A DNA stretch of 11,175 nucleotides from Oscillospiraceae bacterium (GTDB lineage: Bacteria > Bacillota > Clostridia > Oscillospirales > Oscillospiraceae): NCBI GenBank assembly GCA_016295225.1, contig JAEDLP010000056.1, positions 1 to 11,175 of the forward strand, in the 5' to 3' direction. Below the pieces are notes generated by a model. The model was not told the DNA's origin, searched no databases, and worked only from the letters and a program-made list of their open reading frames with translations. This document shows positions 6,304 through 11,175 of the stretch, piece after piece (within the stretch, counting starts at the first letter, position 1; each line of letters opens with the position of its first letter). The translations under genes were made by a program, and so were the position numbers.

Positions 6304-6343
6304 TATAGTTGAGAGGCAAGATAATTCTTGCCTCTCAACTATA
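6304..6343. repeat. Perfect 18-bp inverted repeat with 4-base loop
   Basis: Bases 6304-6321 are exactly complementary to 6326-6343, with TAAT between. It lies 14 bases after the stop of the secreted protein and 29 bases before the next ATG. No T run follows on either strand, so it is not a textbook terminator. It could be an mRNA end-protecting hairpin, an RNase III-type processing site, a binding site, or a terminator without a U tract. It is the longest perfect hairpin in the window. Confidence 0.85.
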
Positions 6344-6372
6344 CTAAAAGGTACTATCTCGGAGGGCTTCTC

Positions 6373-6831
6373 ATGAAAAAAAAGAGGTTTGTGATTCTAT
6401 TTTTCATTTTAATTATTGTACTTGTCCTTGCTATTTTGTGTCTTTATCCCGTTAGAACTCTTTTGCTAGACTACGGAACCCCCACAAAGGGCACCTTGAT
6501 TTGTTCAACGAAAACCGGCACACTCTCTGTAGAAATAACGGATTCCTCTCAGTTACAGCTTTTAATTGATGGGATACACACCGTTGTTCCCATTCCATGC
6601 GGCATTTCTACTGGGATTGATTTGGATCATTCTACCTCATATGATCTCGCTATTTCCGGCAATGTTTCTGGCGCATATTCAGAAATTTGTAGTCTCTCCT
6701 TGGATGAAAACGGGTTTCTATATACCAAGTATTTGAAATATCATTTGATAAACAGAGACTCCCTTTTTCGCACAATAGAACAACTTTTGGTGAATTGTCC
6801 AGAATACAGACTCGGTGCCTCACCCTCATAA
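6373..6831 (+). CDS. Membrane-anchored extracytoplasmic protein, unknown function
   Basis: A 152-residue protein starting at ATG 6373, where GGAGGG (6361-6366) is spaced six bases away; the longer in-frame reading starts inside the inverted repeat and lacks a binding site. Residues 2-5 are KKKR, followed by an uncleaved-looking hydrophobic helix at about 6-25. The remainder is a soluble domain facing outward with beta-type strands (GTLSVEITD, SYDLAISGNVSG) and a C-terminal helix (DSLFRTIEQLL). Cysteines lie at about 23, 44, 76, 106 and 139. I recognise no family. The gene shares the AT-rich composition of its upstream neighbour and is the last gene before the terminator at 6949, so the two, perhaps with the small secreted protein, form one unit. 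Confidence 0.75.
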   Translation: MKKKRFVILFFILIIVLVLAILCLYPVRTLLLDYGTPTKGTLICSTKTGTLSVEITDSSQLQLLIDGIHTVVPIPCGISTGIDLDHSTSYDLAISGNVSGAYSEICSLSLDENGFLYTKYLKYHLINRDSLFRTIEQLLVNCPEYRLGASPS

Positions 6832-6948
6832 AGTACGGTTTGTAAAACCTGTTTCATTCCTATCGATTCTTTTGTCACCCCCCTGACCCGGGACAAATTC
6901 GGCATGGACGCACCGCCGGTCTCTCAGTAAAAAACAACCTTTGCTCCC

Positions 6949-6978
6949 AGCCCAGCCGATGCAATCGGTTGGGCTTTT
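6949..6978 (+). terminator. Rho-independent terminator of the exported-protein cluster
   Basis: A 12-bp stem with one G-U pair (AGCCCAGCCGAT at 6949-6960 with 6964-6975) has a three-base loop and is followed by TTTT. It closes the AT-rich cluster. Between the last stop (6831) and this hairpin I see only a weak 5-bp hairpin at 6837-6849 and the spaced repeat TTTGTC/GACAAA (6871-6897). Confidence 0.85.
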
Positions 6979-7015
6979 CTAATTCTTAAATTTTGATTAC
7001 AACTTGGGCATTCGG

Positions 7016-7044
7016 TTGCGTAAAATTGGGAAATCTATTACAAT
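7016..7044 (+). promoter_or_regulatory. Predicted vegetative promoter of the membrane-protein gene
   Basis: TTGCGT (7016-7021), a 17-base spacer and TACAAT (7039-7044) match the sigma-A consensus at three and five of six positions respectively. The start point would be near 7051, about 27 bases before the ATG at 7078. It lies between the preceding terminator and the gene, as expected for an independent unit. Confidence 0.6.
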
Positions 7045-7077
7045 AAAGTCATAAAAATTCTTTTCTAGGAGGACCCC

Positions 7078-7878
7078 ATGCTGCCACCCCCGCGCCCCAA
7101 ATATGAATGGTTTTTCCTGGTCTACGCCCTGGTGTACCAGATCTTTTTCTGGGTCGTCTGCGCCCTGTATCACAGCGTCATCCTGCTGGCGCCGCGCTTC
7201 TGCCGGCCCGAGATCACCCCCGCCTTCCGAACCTGGTTCCTGGACTTCCGCACCCCCACAGGCCCCTACGAAGACGCCCTCATCCACTTCTGCACCGCCG
7301 TCCACGGGGTCTCCGTGGTGATCCTGGCGGCGGGCGTTCTGATCCTCCTGGCCCGGTGGCCCAGACTGGGGCGTTGGGGCAAGGGGACCTCCGCCGCCGT
7401 GGCAGCTGCGGGACTCCTTGCGGGCCTCTTCCTCCTGCTGACCAACCGAACCAGCCACCCCTACTTCCTCTTCATGGGCCTGATCCCGGCGGAGTGCCTG
7501 TCTTGCACCCTTCTCCTCCTGTCTTTTGTGGGCCAACGGGACCAGATCCCTCCAGACACCCCCAAGCTCCGGCGGCAGCGCAAGGCCTTCTCCGGCCTCT
7601 CCCTGGCCCTGACAGGCCTTCTTCTTCTGGCCGTCCCCATCCTGCCCCCCGCCCTGAAACACTCTGTGGAGGGCCAGCAGGCCCTGCTGGCGGACCAACT
7701 CTGCCAGACCGGCAGCCAGATCTTGGACATGGCCACCCTGCGGCCCTGGTACAGCTTCGTGGACACCGACAAATGGACCCACCTGGTCATTCTCTCCGGG
7801 GAGGAGATCCCCCGCGCCTATCAGCAGGTGGGGCCCGGCTTCGCGGAGATCCACCTGGAGGACGTGTATTACGAATAG
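7078..7878 (+). CDS. Predicted multi-pass membrane protein, unknown function
   Basis: A 266-residue integral membrane protein starting at ATG 7078, with AGGAGG at 7067-7072. Hydrophobic segments fall at about residues 11-37, 73-92, 104-122, 129-151 and 172-190, so five helices are predicted. A loop between helices 1 and 2 (38-70) and a soluble C-terminal tail of about 75 residues (191-266) complete it. The tail is Gln- and acid-containing (ADQLCQTGSQILDM, then DKWTHLVILSGEEIPRAY). I see no catalytic or transport signature and do not recognise the family. It has its own promoter upstream and a strong terminator downstream, so it is likely transcribed alone. Its position directly before spoIIA could hint at a sporulation role, but nothing in the sequence shows this. 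Codon use is GC-rich like the housekeeping genes, unlike the AT-rich cluster before it. Confidence 0.85.
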   Translation: MLPPPRPKYEWFFLVYALVYQIFFWVVCALYHSVILLAPRFCRPEITPAFRTWFLDFRTPTGPYEDALIHFCTAVHGVSVVILAAGVLILLARWPRLGRWGKGTSAAVAAAGLLAGLFLLLTNRTSHPYFLFMGLIPAECLSCTLLLLSFVGQRDQIPPDTPKLRRQRKAFSGLSLALTGLLLLAVPILPPALKHSVEGQQALLADQLCQTGSQILDMATLRPWYSFVDTDKWTHLVILSGEEIPRAYQQVGPGFAEIHLEDVYYE

Positions 7879-7927
7879 CAGACGGAACCTCTGCATATCA
7901 CCGCTTTTTTCAGTCTCTTCGCATAGT

Positions 7928-7960
7928 TTGACAAAAATTTCCAGCATCAAATCGTATAAT
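7928..7960 (+). promoter_or_regulatory. Candidate spoIIA promoter elements (non-standard spacing)
   Basis: A perfect TTGACA (7928-7933) and a perfect TATAAT (7955-7960) occur in the leader of spoIIAA, but 21 bases apart, longer than the usual 16-18. The TATAAT alone could act as a -10 with start near 7967. In Bacillus subtilis spoIIA is driven by sigma-H; I looked for an AGGA...GAAT arrangement in 7879-8027 and found no acceptable match. The call is therefore tentative. Confidence 0.35.
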
Positions 7961-7997
7961 CGGCGTGTACCGCTTGTCCGGTACACGCCGTTTTTTT
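7961..7997 (+). terminator. Rho-independent terminator between membrane protein and spoIIA
   Basis: A perfect 12-bp stem (CGGCGTGTACCG at 7961-7972 with 7979-7990), a six-base loop and TTTTTTT at 7991-7997. It lies 82 bases after the membrane-protein stop and only 30 bases before the spoIIAA ATG, so it sits in, or overlaps the start of, any spoIIA leader. Confidence 0.92.
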
Positions 7998-8027
7998 GTC
8001 TATTACCCGATGAAAGGGGTTTTCTTT

Positions 8028-8333
8028 ATGGCTGTCGCCTATACCACTCACAACCGTATGCTCACCGTCTCCCTCTCCGGGGACATCGACCACCACCGGG
8101 TCAAGGGCCTGCTCCAGGACCTGGACCGGGAGATCGACGAGGTCCTCCCCCGCCAGCTCACCGTGGACTGCTCCGGCATCACCTTCATGGACTCCTCCGG
8201 CATCGCCGTCCTCCTGCGCCTGTGGCAGCGGATGGAGGAGCTGGAGGGAACCATCCAGGTCACCGGACTCCCCGACCAGCCCGCCCGGGTCCTGCGGGCC
8301 GCGGGGATTCAGCGGCTCATTCCTCTCACTTGA
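8028..8333 (+). CDS. spoIIAA: Anti-sigma F factor antagonist (STAS domain)
   Basis: A 101-residue STAS-domain protein that, when unphosphorylated, binds SpoIIAB and frees sigma-F in the forespore. LSGDIDHHR (16-24) matches the conserved strand-turn of SpoIIAA. FMDSSG (53-58) carries the regulatory serine, Ser56 by alignment with Ser58 of B. subtilis; SpoIIAB phosphorylates it and SpoIIE removes the phosphate. It ends in a short helix-strand (RVLRAAGIQRLIPL), about 15 residues shorter than the B. subtilis protein. The ATG at 8028 is chosen for the AAAGGGG site eight bases upstream; an in-frame ATG at 8010 has no such site. It is the first gene of spoIIAA-spoIIAB-sigF, in the canonical order. 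Confidence 0.95.
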   Translation: MAVAYTTHNRMLTVSLSGDIDHHRVKGLLQDLDREIDEVLPRQLTVDCSGITFMDSSGIAVLLRLWQRMEELEGTIQVTGLPDQPARVLRAAGIQRLIPLT

Positions 8334-8349
8334 AAGGAGAATTACATAG

Positions 8350-8802
8350 ATGCGTACCATCAAATACACCAACCAGGTCTCCCTGGTGTTCCCCTCCCGG
8401 TCGGCCAACGAGTCCTTCGCCCGGTCGGCCGCCGCCGCCTTTGCCGCCCAGCTGGACCCCACCCTGGACGAGCTGGGAGACGTCAAAACCGCCGTCAGCG
8501 AGGCGGTAACCAACGCCATCGTCCACGCCTACCCGGACAGTCTGGGGAAGGTGGAGCTGAAGCTCCGCCTCTACCCCGGCAACGAACTGGAAATTCTGGT
8601 CCGGGACTGGGGGGTGGGCATCCCCGACGTGGAAAAAGCCCGGACGCCCCTCTTTACTACCGGCAATGAGGAGCGCTCGGGCATGGGCTTTACCATCATG
8701 GAGAGCTTTATGGATTCCGTCAAGGTGAAATCCATTCCCGGCAAGGGAACCACCGTCACCATGCGCAAGCGGTTCGCGCTGCGGGCGGGAGGACCGACTT
8801 GA
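8350..8802 (+). CDS. spoIIAB: Anti-sigma F factor and serine kinase
   Basis: A 150-residue GHKL-type ATPase that binds sigma-F and phosphorylates SpoIIAA. Conserved blocks include NESFARSAAAAFAAQLDPT (20-38), with NESFAR and AQLDPT closely matching B. subtilis. The N box VSEAVTNAI (49-57) has the catalytic Glu51 and Mg-binding Asn55. The G1 box DWGVG is at 86-90, PLFTT at 100-104, and the ATP-lid/G2 box RSGMGFTIMESFMD at 109-122. The protein is intact and of normal length. AAAGGAGA at 8333-8340 overlaps the spoIIAA stop region and precedes the ATG by nine bases. Its TGA overlaps the TTG start of sigF, coupling synthesis of anti-sigma and sigma factor. Confidence 0.97.
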   Translation: MRTIKYTNQVSLVFPSRSANESFARSAAAAFAAQLDPTLDELGDVKTAVSEAVTNAIVHAYPDSLGKVELKLRLYPGNELEILVRDWGVGIPDVEKARTPLFTTGNEERSGMGFTIMESFMDSVKVKSIPGKGTTVTMRKRFALRAGGPT

Positions 8803-9509
8803 TCGCACCCGGTCTGGCCGACCTGATCCAGGCCGCCCAGGCGGGAGACAAGGAGGCCTGCGGGCAGCTGGTGGAGAACAACGCAGGCCTCATCTGGAGC
8901 GTCGTGCGGCGCTACACCCACCGGGGGGTAGACAGCGAGGACTTATACCAGCTGGGCTGTCTGGGGTTCCTGAAAGCTGTCCAGGGCTTCGACACCAGCT
9001 ACGGCACCCAGTTCTCCACCTACGCCGTCCCCAAGATTGCCGGGGAGATCCGCCGGTTCCTCCGGGACGACGGCATGGTAAAGGTGGGCCGGGGCATGAA
9101 GGAACAGGCTCTGGTCATCTACCGGGCCCGCAACCAGCTCACCGAGCAGTTGGGCCGGGAGCCCGTCCTGTCGGAACTGGCGGAGGCCACGGGCCTCACC
9201 CCCGAAGACATCGCCGCCGCCGACCTGGCCGCCGCCTCGGTGGCCTCCCTCCAGGCGGAGTCAGGAGAAACCGGCCTGCAGCTGGAGGGCATCCTGGGCA
9301 GCGAGTCCCCCGAGGAGGGCATGGTGGAGCGGGTGGCCCTCCGCACTGCCATCGAGCACCTGCCGGAGCGGGAGCGAAAGCTCATCTTCCTGCGGTACTA
9401 CAAGGGGCTCACTCAGGACAAGACGGCTAAAATCCTGGGGATCAGTCAGGTTCAGGTCTCCCGGCTGGAGAAAAAGTCCATACAGTTCCTGCGGTGGGAG
9501 CTGACTTAG
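8799..9509 (+). CDS. sigF: Sporulation sigma factor F (forespore-specific)
   Basis: A 236-residue sigma-70 family protein, the first forespore-specific sigma factor. Region 2 includes GLIWSVVRRYTHRG, DLYQLGCLGFLKAV (49-62) and the -10-reading FSTYAVPKIAGEIRRFLRDD (72-91). The region-3 segment (about 98-145) includes LGREPVLSELAEATGL. Region 4 (about 176-236) has a helix-turn-helix ending GISQVQVSRLEKK, nearly identical to B. subtilis SigF. The start is TTG at 8799, in a TTGA overlap with the spoIIAB stop, supported by GGGAGG at 8787-8792. Held inactive by SpoIIAB until SpoIIAA is dephosphorylated. No terminator follows: the stop codon overlaps that of the convergent gluQ gene, and spoVA genes, which follow in some Bacilli, are absent. 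Confidence 0.96.
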   Translation: MIAPGLADLIQAAQAGDKEACGQLVENNAGLIWSVVRRYTHRGVDSEDLYQLGCLGFLKAVQGFDTSYGTQFSTYAVPKIAGEIRRFLRDDGMVKVGRGMKEQALVIYRARNQLTEQLGREPVLSELAEATGLTPEDIAAADLAAASVASLQAESGETGLQLEGILGSESPEEGMVERVALRTAIEHLPERERKLIFLRYYKGLTQDKTAKILGISQVQVSRLEKKSIQFLRWELT

Positions 9510-10453
9510 AGAACCTCCTCCACCACCCGGTCGGCCCTTCCCACTTTATCCCAGGAGAATCCCTTTACCAGCTCCCAGGGCTTCACCGCCTCGGGCCGAT
9601 CCATGAGCCCAGCGGTATAGGCCAGGAAGCCCGTGAGCTTCTCCGGTGTGGTCTGCCGGCGCAGGACCCCCATGTCCAGATCCCGGTCCCGCTTGGACAG
9701 CCGGCGGCCGTCAGGGCTGCACAGCAGGGGAACATGGCAATAGGCGGGGGGCTCATACCCTAGCTTTTCCATGAGCCAGATCTGCCGGGGGGTGGAGGAC
9801 AGCAGATCCCAGCCCCGGACCACCCGGTTGACCCCCATGGCCCCGTCGTCGGCGGTGACTGCCAGTTGGTATGCGTAAACGCCGTCGGACCGGCGCAGGA
9901 TGAAGTCCCCGCAGTCCCGGCGCAAAACCTCGGACTGGGGACCGAAATTTCCGTCCACAAATGCAATCTCTTCTTCCGGCACGGTGATCCGCCAGGCCGG
10001 CTTCCGACCGCTCTGCTCCAGGGCGGCTTTTTCTTGGGCGGAGAGATGGCGGCACCGGCCGGAATACACCCGGGCCCCGTCGGAGGCGTGGGGCGCCGAG
10101 GCCGCCAGCAGCTCCTTCCGGCTGCAGTAACAGGGGTAGACCAAGCCCTCGGCCTCCAGCTTCCGAAAGGCCTCGGCATAGAAGTCGGTGCGGCGGCTCT
10201 GGCAGTATTCGTCGGTTCCCTCCTGCCAGCCCAGGTCCCAGTCCAGCCCCAGCCAGCGCAGGTCGTCAGCCAGCTGAAGGGTGTATTCGGGCTTGCAGCG
10301 GTCCGGGTCCAGGTCCTCCATGCGCAGGAGCATCTCGCCCCCCAGGCTGCGGACGTCCAGCCAGGCCAGCAGGGCCGCGAAGAGATTGCCCAGGTGCATC
10401 CGCCCGCTGGGACTGGGGGCGAAACGGCCCCGGATGGGTTTGGTTTGCGCCAT
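9506..10453 (-). CDS. gluQ: Glutamyl-Q tRNA(Asp) synthetase
   Basis: A 315-residue relative of glutamyl-tRNA synthetase that lacks the anticodon-binding half. Family members attach glutamate to the queuosine at position 34 of tRNA-Asp rather than to a tRNA 3' end. The HIGH-type signature is FAPSPSGRMHLGN (11-23), and the KMSKS equivalent is LSKRD at 252-256. The zinc-binding set typical of GluQ-RS is present: Cys108, Cys110, Tyr130 and Cys134 (PCYCS then VYSGRCR). RMEDLDPDR (44-52) is the conserved Glu-binding segment. The ATG at 10451-10453 follows a GGAGGAGGAG stretch; a longer in-frame reading lacks a ribosome site and crosses the promoter. The stop shares bases with that of sigF. It is transcribed divergently from the ybaK-like gene through overlapping promoters. 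A truncated or duplicated GluRS is an alternative, but the Cys-x-Cys/Tyr/Cys set argues for GluQ-RS. Confidence 0.93.
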   Translation of the reverse strand: MAQTKPIRGRFAPSPSGRMHLGNLFAALLAWLDVRSLGGEMLLRMEDLDPDRCKPEYTLQLADDLRWLGLDWDLGWQEGTDEYCQSRRTDFYAEAFRKLEAEGLVYPCYCSRKELLAASAPHASDGARVYSGRCRHLSAQEKAALEQSGRKPAWRITVPEEEIAFVDGNFGPQSEVLRRDCGDFILRRSDGVYAYQLAVTADDGAMGVNRVVRGWDLLSSTPRQIWLMEKLGYEPPAYCHVPLLCSPDGRRLSKRDRDLDMGVLRRQTTPEKLTGFLAYTAGLMDRPEAVKPWELVKGFSWDKVGRADRVVEEVL

Positions 10454-10483
10454 GGTCTCCTCCTCCTTTTTCTTGGTTCGTTC

Positions 10484-10513
10484 ATTGTAACACAGGCAGA
10501 CAGCCCTTGCCAA
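10484..10513 (-). promoter_or_regulatory. Predicted promoter of gluQ
   Basis: On the minus strand TTGGCA (10508-10513), an 18-base spacer and TACAAT (10484-10489) each match the sigma-A hexamers at five of six positions. The start would lie near 10477, giving a leader of roughly 24 bases that contains the GGAGGAGGAG site. Its -35 box overlaps that of the opposite promoter. Confidence 0.7.
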
Positions 10514-10535
10514 CCCATCCGACCCGTAGTAAAAT
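10507..10535 (+). promoter_or_regulatory. Predicted promoter of the ybaK-like gene
   Basis: TTGCCA (10507-10512), a 17-base spacer and TAAAAT (10530-10535) each match the sigma-A hexamers at five of six positions. The start would be near 10542, about 45 bases before the ATG at 10588. The hexamer TTGCCA and the gluQ -35 box use the same seven base pairs, 10507-10513. Confidence 0.7.
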
Positions 10536-10587
10536 GACGTCGTATCCCCCGATACCACATCATGACAGAGAAAGAAGGAACCCTCCC

Positions 10588-11070
10588 ATGTCCATCGCAG
10601 CTGTTCGCGCTTATTTTGCCCCCTTCGGAATGGAAGACAAGATCCTGGAGTTTGAGACCTCCAGCGCCACCGTAGAGCTGGCCGCCCAGGCCGCCGGGGT
10701 CATTCCCGCCCGCATCGCCAAGTCCCTGTCCTTCAAGGTGGATGGAAAGGCCATCCTCATCATCGCCGCCGGGGACGCCAAGGTGGACAACAGCAAGTTC
10801 AAGGCCTTCTTCCACACCAAGGCCAAAATGCTTACCCCCGACGAGGTGGTGGAGCTGGTGGGCCACGCCGTCGGCGGGGTCTGCCCCTTCGCCATCAAGG
10901 ATGGAGTAGACGTCTACCTGGACGTATCTCTACAGCGGTTCGACAGCGTCTTCCCTGCCGCAGGCAGCGCTAACAGCGCCATCGAGCTCACCTGCGCCCA
11001 GTTGGAGCAGTACGCCTGCGGCTGCAAGGGCTGGGGCGACTTCTGCAAGGGTTGGCAGGAGGAGATCTGA
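10588..11070 (+). CDS. YbaK/EbsC-type aminoacyl-tRNA deacylase
   Basis: A 160-residue single-domain protein of the YbaK/ProX/INS superfamily, which hydrolyses mischarged tRNAs in trans; E. coli YbaK clears Cys-tRNA(Pro). Diagnostic features are ARIAKSLSF (41-49) with the conserved catalytic-site lysine 45, the GDAKVDNSKFK segment (62-72), the GGVCPF loop (96-101) and the AAGSANSAIEL strand (124-134). The C-terminus has a Cys-rich end (Cys144, 146 and 153) with CKGW occurring twice. The ATG at 10588 follows AGAAGGAA (10572-10579); upstream in-frame starts would lie in the promoter. The exact substrate cannot be read from sequence. It forms a divergent pair with gluQ, another tRNA-acylation gene, and is closed by a terminator. 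Confidence 0.92.
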   Translation: MSIAAVRAYFAPFGMEDKILEFETSSATVELAAQAAGVIPARIAKSLSFKVDGKAILIIAAGDAKVDNSKFKAFFHTKAKMLTPDEVVELVGHAVGGVCPFAIKDGVDVYLDVSLQRFDSVFPAAGSANSAIELTCAQLEQYACGCKGWGDFCKGWQEEI

Positions 11071-11093
11071 CCCCTTCCCACCCACTTTCACAT

Positions 11094-11127
11094 AAAAAAA
11101 GCCGCTGCTTTCGCAGCGGCTTTTTTA
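11094..11127. terminator. Rho-independent terminator after the ybaK-like gene
   Basis: A perfect 8-bp GC stem (GCCGCTGC at 11101-11108 with 11113-11120) with loop TTTC is followed by TTTTTT and preceded by seven A residues. The A and T runs on both sides make it usable from either direction. The remaining bases to 11175 hold no gene I can support. Confidence 0.93.
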
Positions 11128-11175
11128 TGATGTAACTGATTTGGATAACTCTACAGCCGATCAGTCGTAATTCTT

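Noticed and set aside
6997..7986. Minus-strand open frame of 329 codons across the membrane-protein gene, and a plus-strand frame at 7107-7931
   Set aside because: Both lie over the 7078-7878 gene, which has a promoter, AGGAGG, hydrophobic helices and a terminator. The alternatives have no ribosome site and give low-complexity Pro/Gly/Arg translations.
9760..10866. Minus-strand open frame of 368 codons over gluQ and the ybaK-like gene
   Set aside because: It overlaps two clear genes in another frame and runs across the divergent promoters; the translation is Trp/Arg/Gly-rich and domain-free.
11151..11175. End of a minus-strand gene (TAG at 11151-11153) at the right edge
   Set aside because: Only about eight codons would lie inside the window, too few to support a coding call, though the two-way terminator at 11094-11127 would suit a convergent gene.
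1..11175. CRISPR array, transposase, integrase, tRNA or rRNA gene
   Set aside because: No regularly spaced repeats, no DDE or recombinase motifs, and no tRNA cloverleaf or rRNA core sequence were seen on either strand.

Overview
The window reads as part of the chromosome of a GC-rich, endospore-forming Gram-positive bacterium, most plausibly a Clostridia member of the Oscillospiraceae (Flavonifractor/Lawsonibacter-like). The spore-former call rests on a complete spoIIA operon. The family-level placement is inference from gene content, strong GGAGG ribosome binding sites and GC-rich housekeeping genes; no rRNA or other taxonomic marker is present.

Layout. (a) 1-1243: the C-terminal half of valS and its terminator. 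(b) 1315-2599: an ECF-type sigma factor overlapping a single-pass membrane protein, a presumed anti-sigma factor. (c) 2630-3267, minus strand: a Phd/YefM antitoxin and RelE/ParE toxin behind a promoter that matches the sigma-70 consensus exactly. (d) 3477-4689: a second sigma/anti-sigma pair, paralogous to the first, whose anti-sigma partner ends in a DUF4367 domain. (e) 4808-6978: three exported or membrane-anchored proteins of unknown function, the last two in conspicuously AT-rich DNA. They are preceded by an RNA hairpin that would bury the first ribosome binding site and are punctuated by a perfect 18-bp inverted repeat. (f) 7016-7997: a predicted five-helix membrane protein with its own promoter and terminator. 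(g) 8028-9509: spoIIAA-spoIIAB-sigF, the anti-anti-sigma, anti-sigma and forespore sigma factor. (h) 9506-10453, minus strand: gluQ, convergent with sigF and sharing stop-codon bases with it. (i) 10588-11127: a YbaK/EbsC-type aminoacyl-tRNA deacylase gene, divergent from gluQ through overlapping promoters, and its terminator.

How the parts work together. The window is rich in sigma-factor control: two paralogous envelope-sensing sigma/anti-sigma pairs plus the sporulation sigma-F partner-switching module. The two ECF pairs keep their cytoplasmic halves but have unrelated outer domains, so they probably read different signals. The exported trio lies directly downstream of the second pair with no conventional terminator between, making it a candidate output or cargo of that system. 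The most unusual signals I found are this sigma/exported-protein cluster with its structured leader, and the divergent gluQ/ybaK promoters whose -35 boxes use the same seven base pairs. Three aminoacyl-tRNA genes (valS, gluQ, ybaK) are also present, but they are not otherwise linked.
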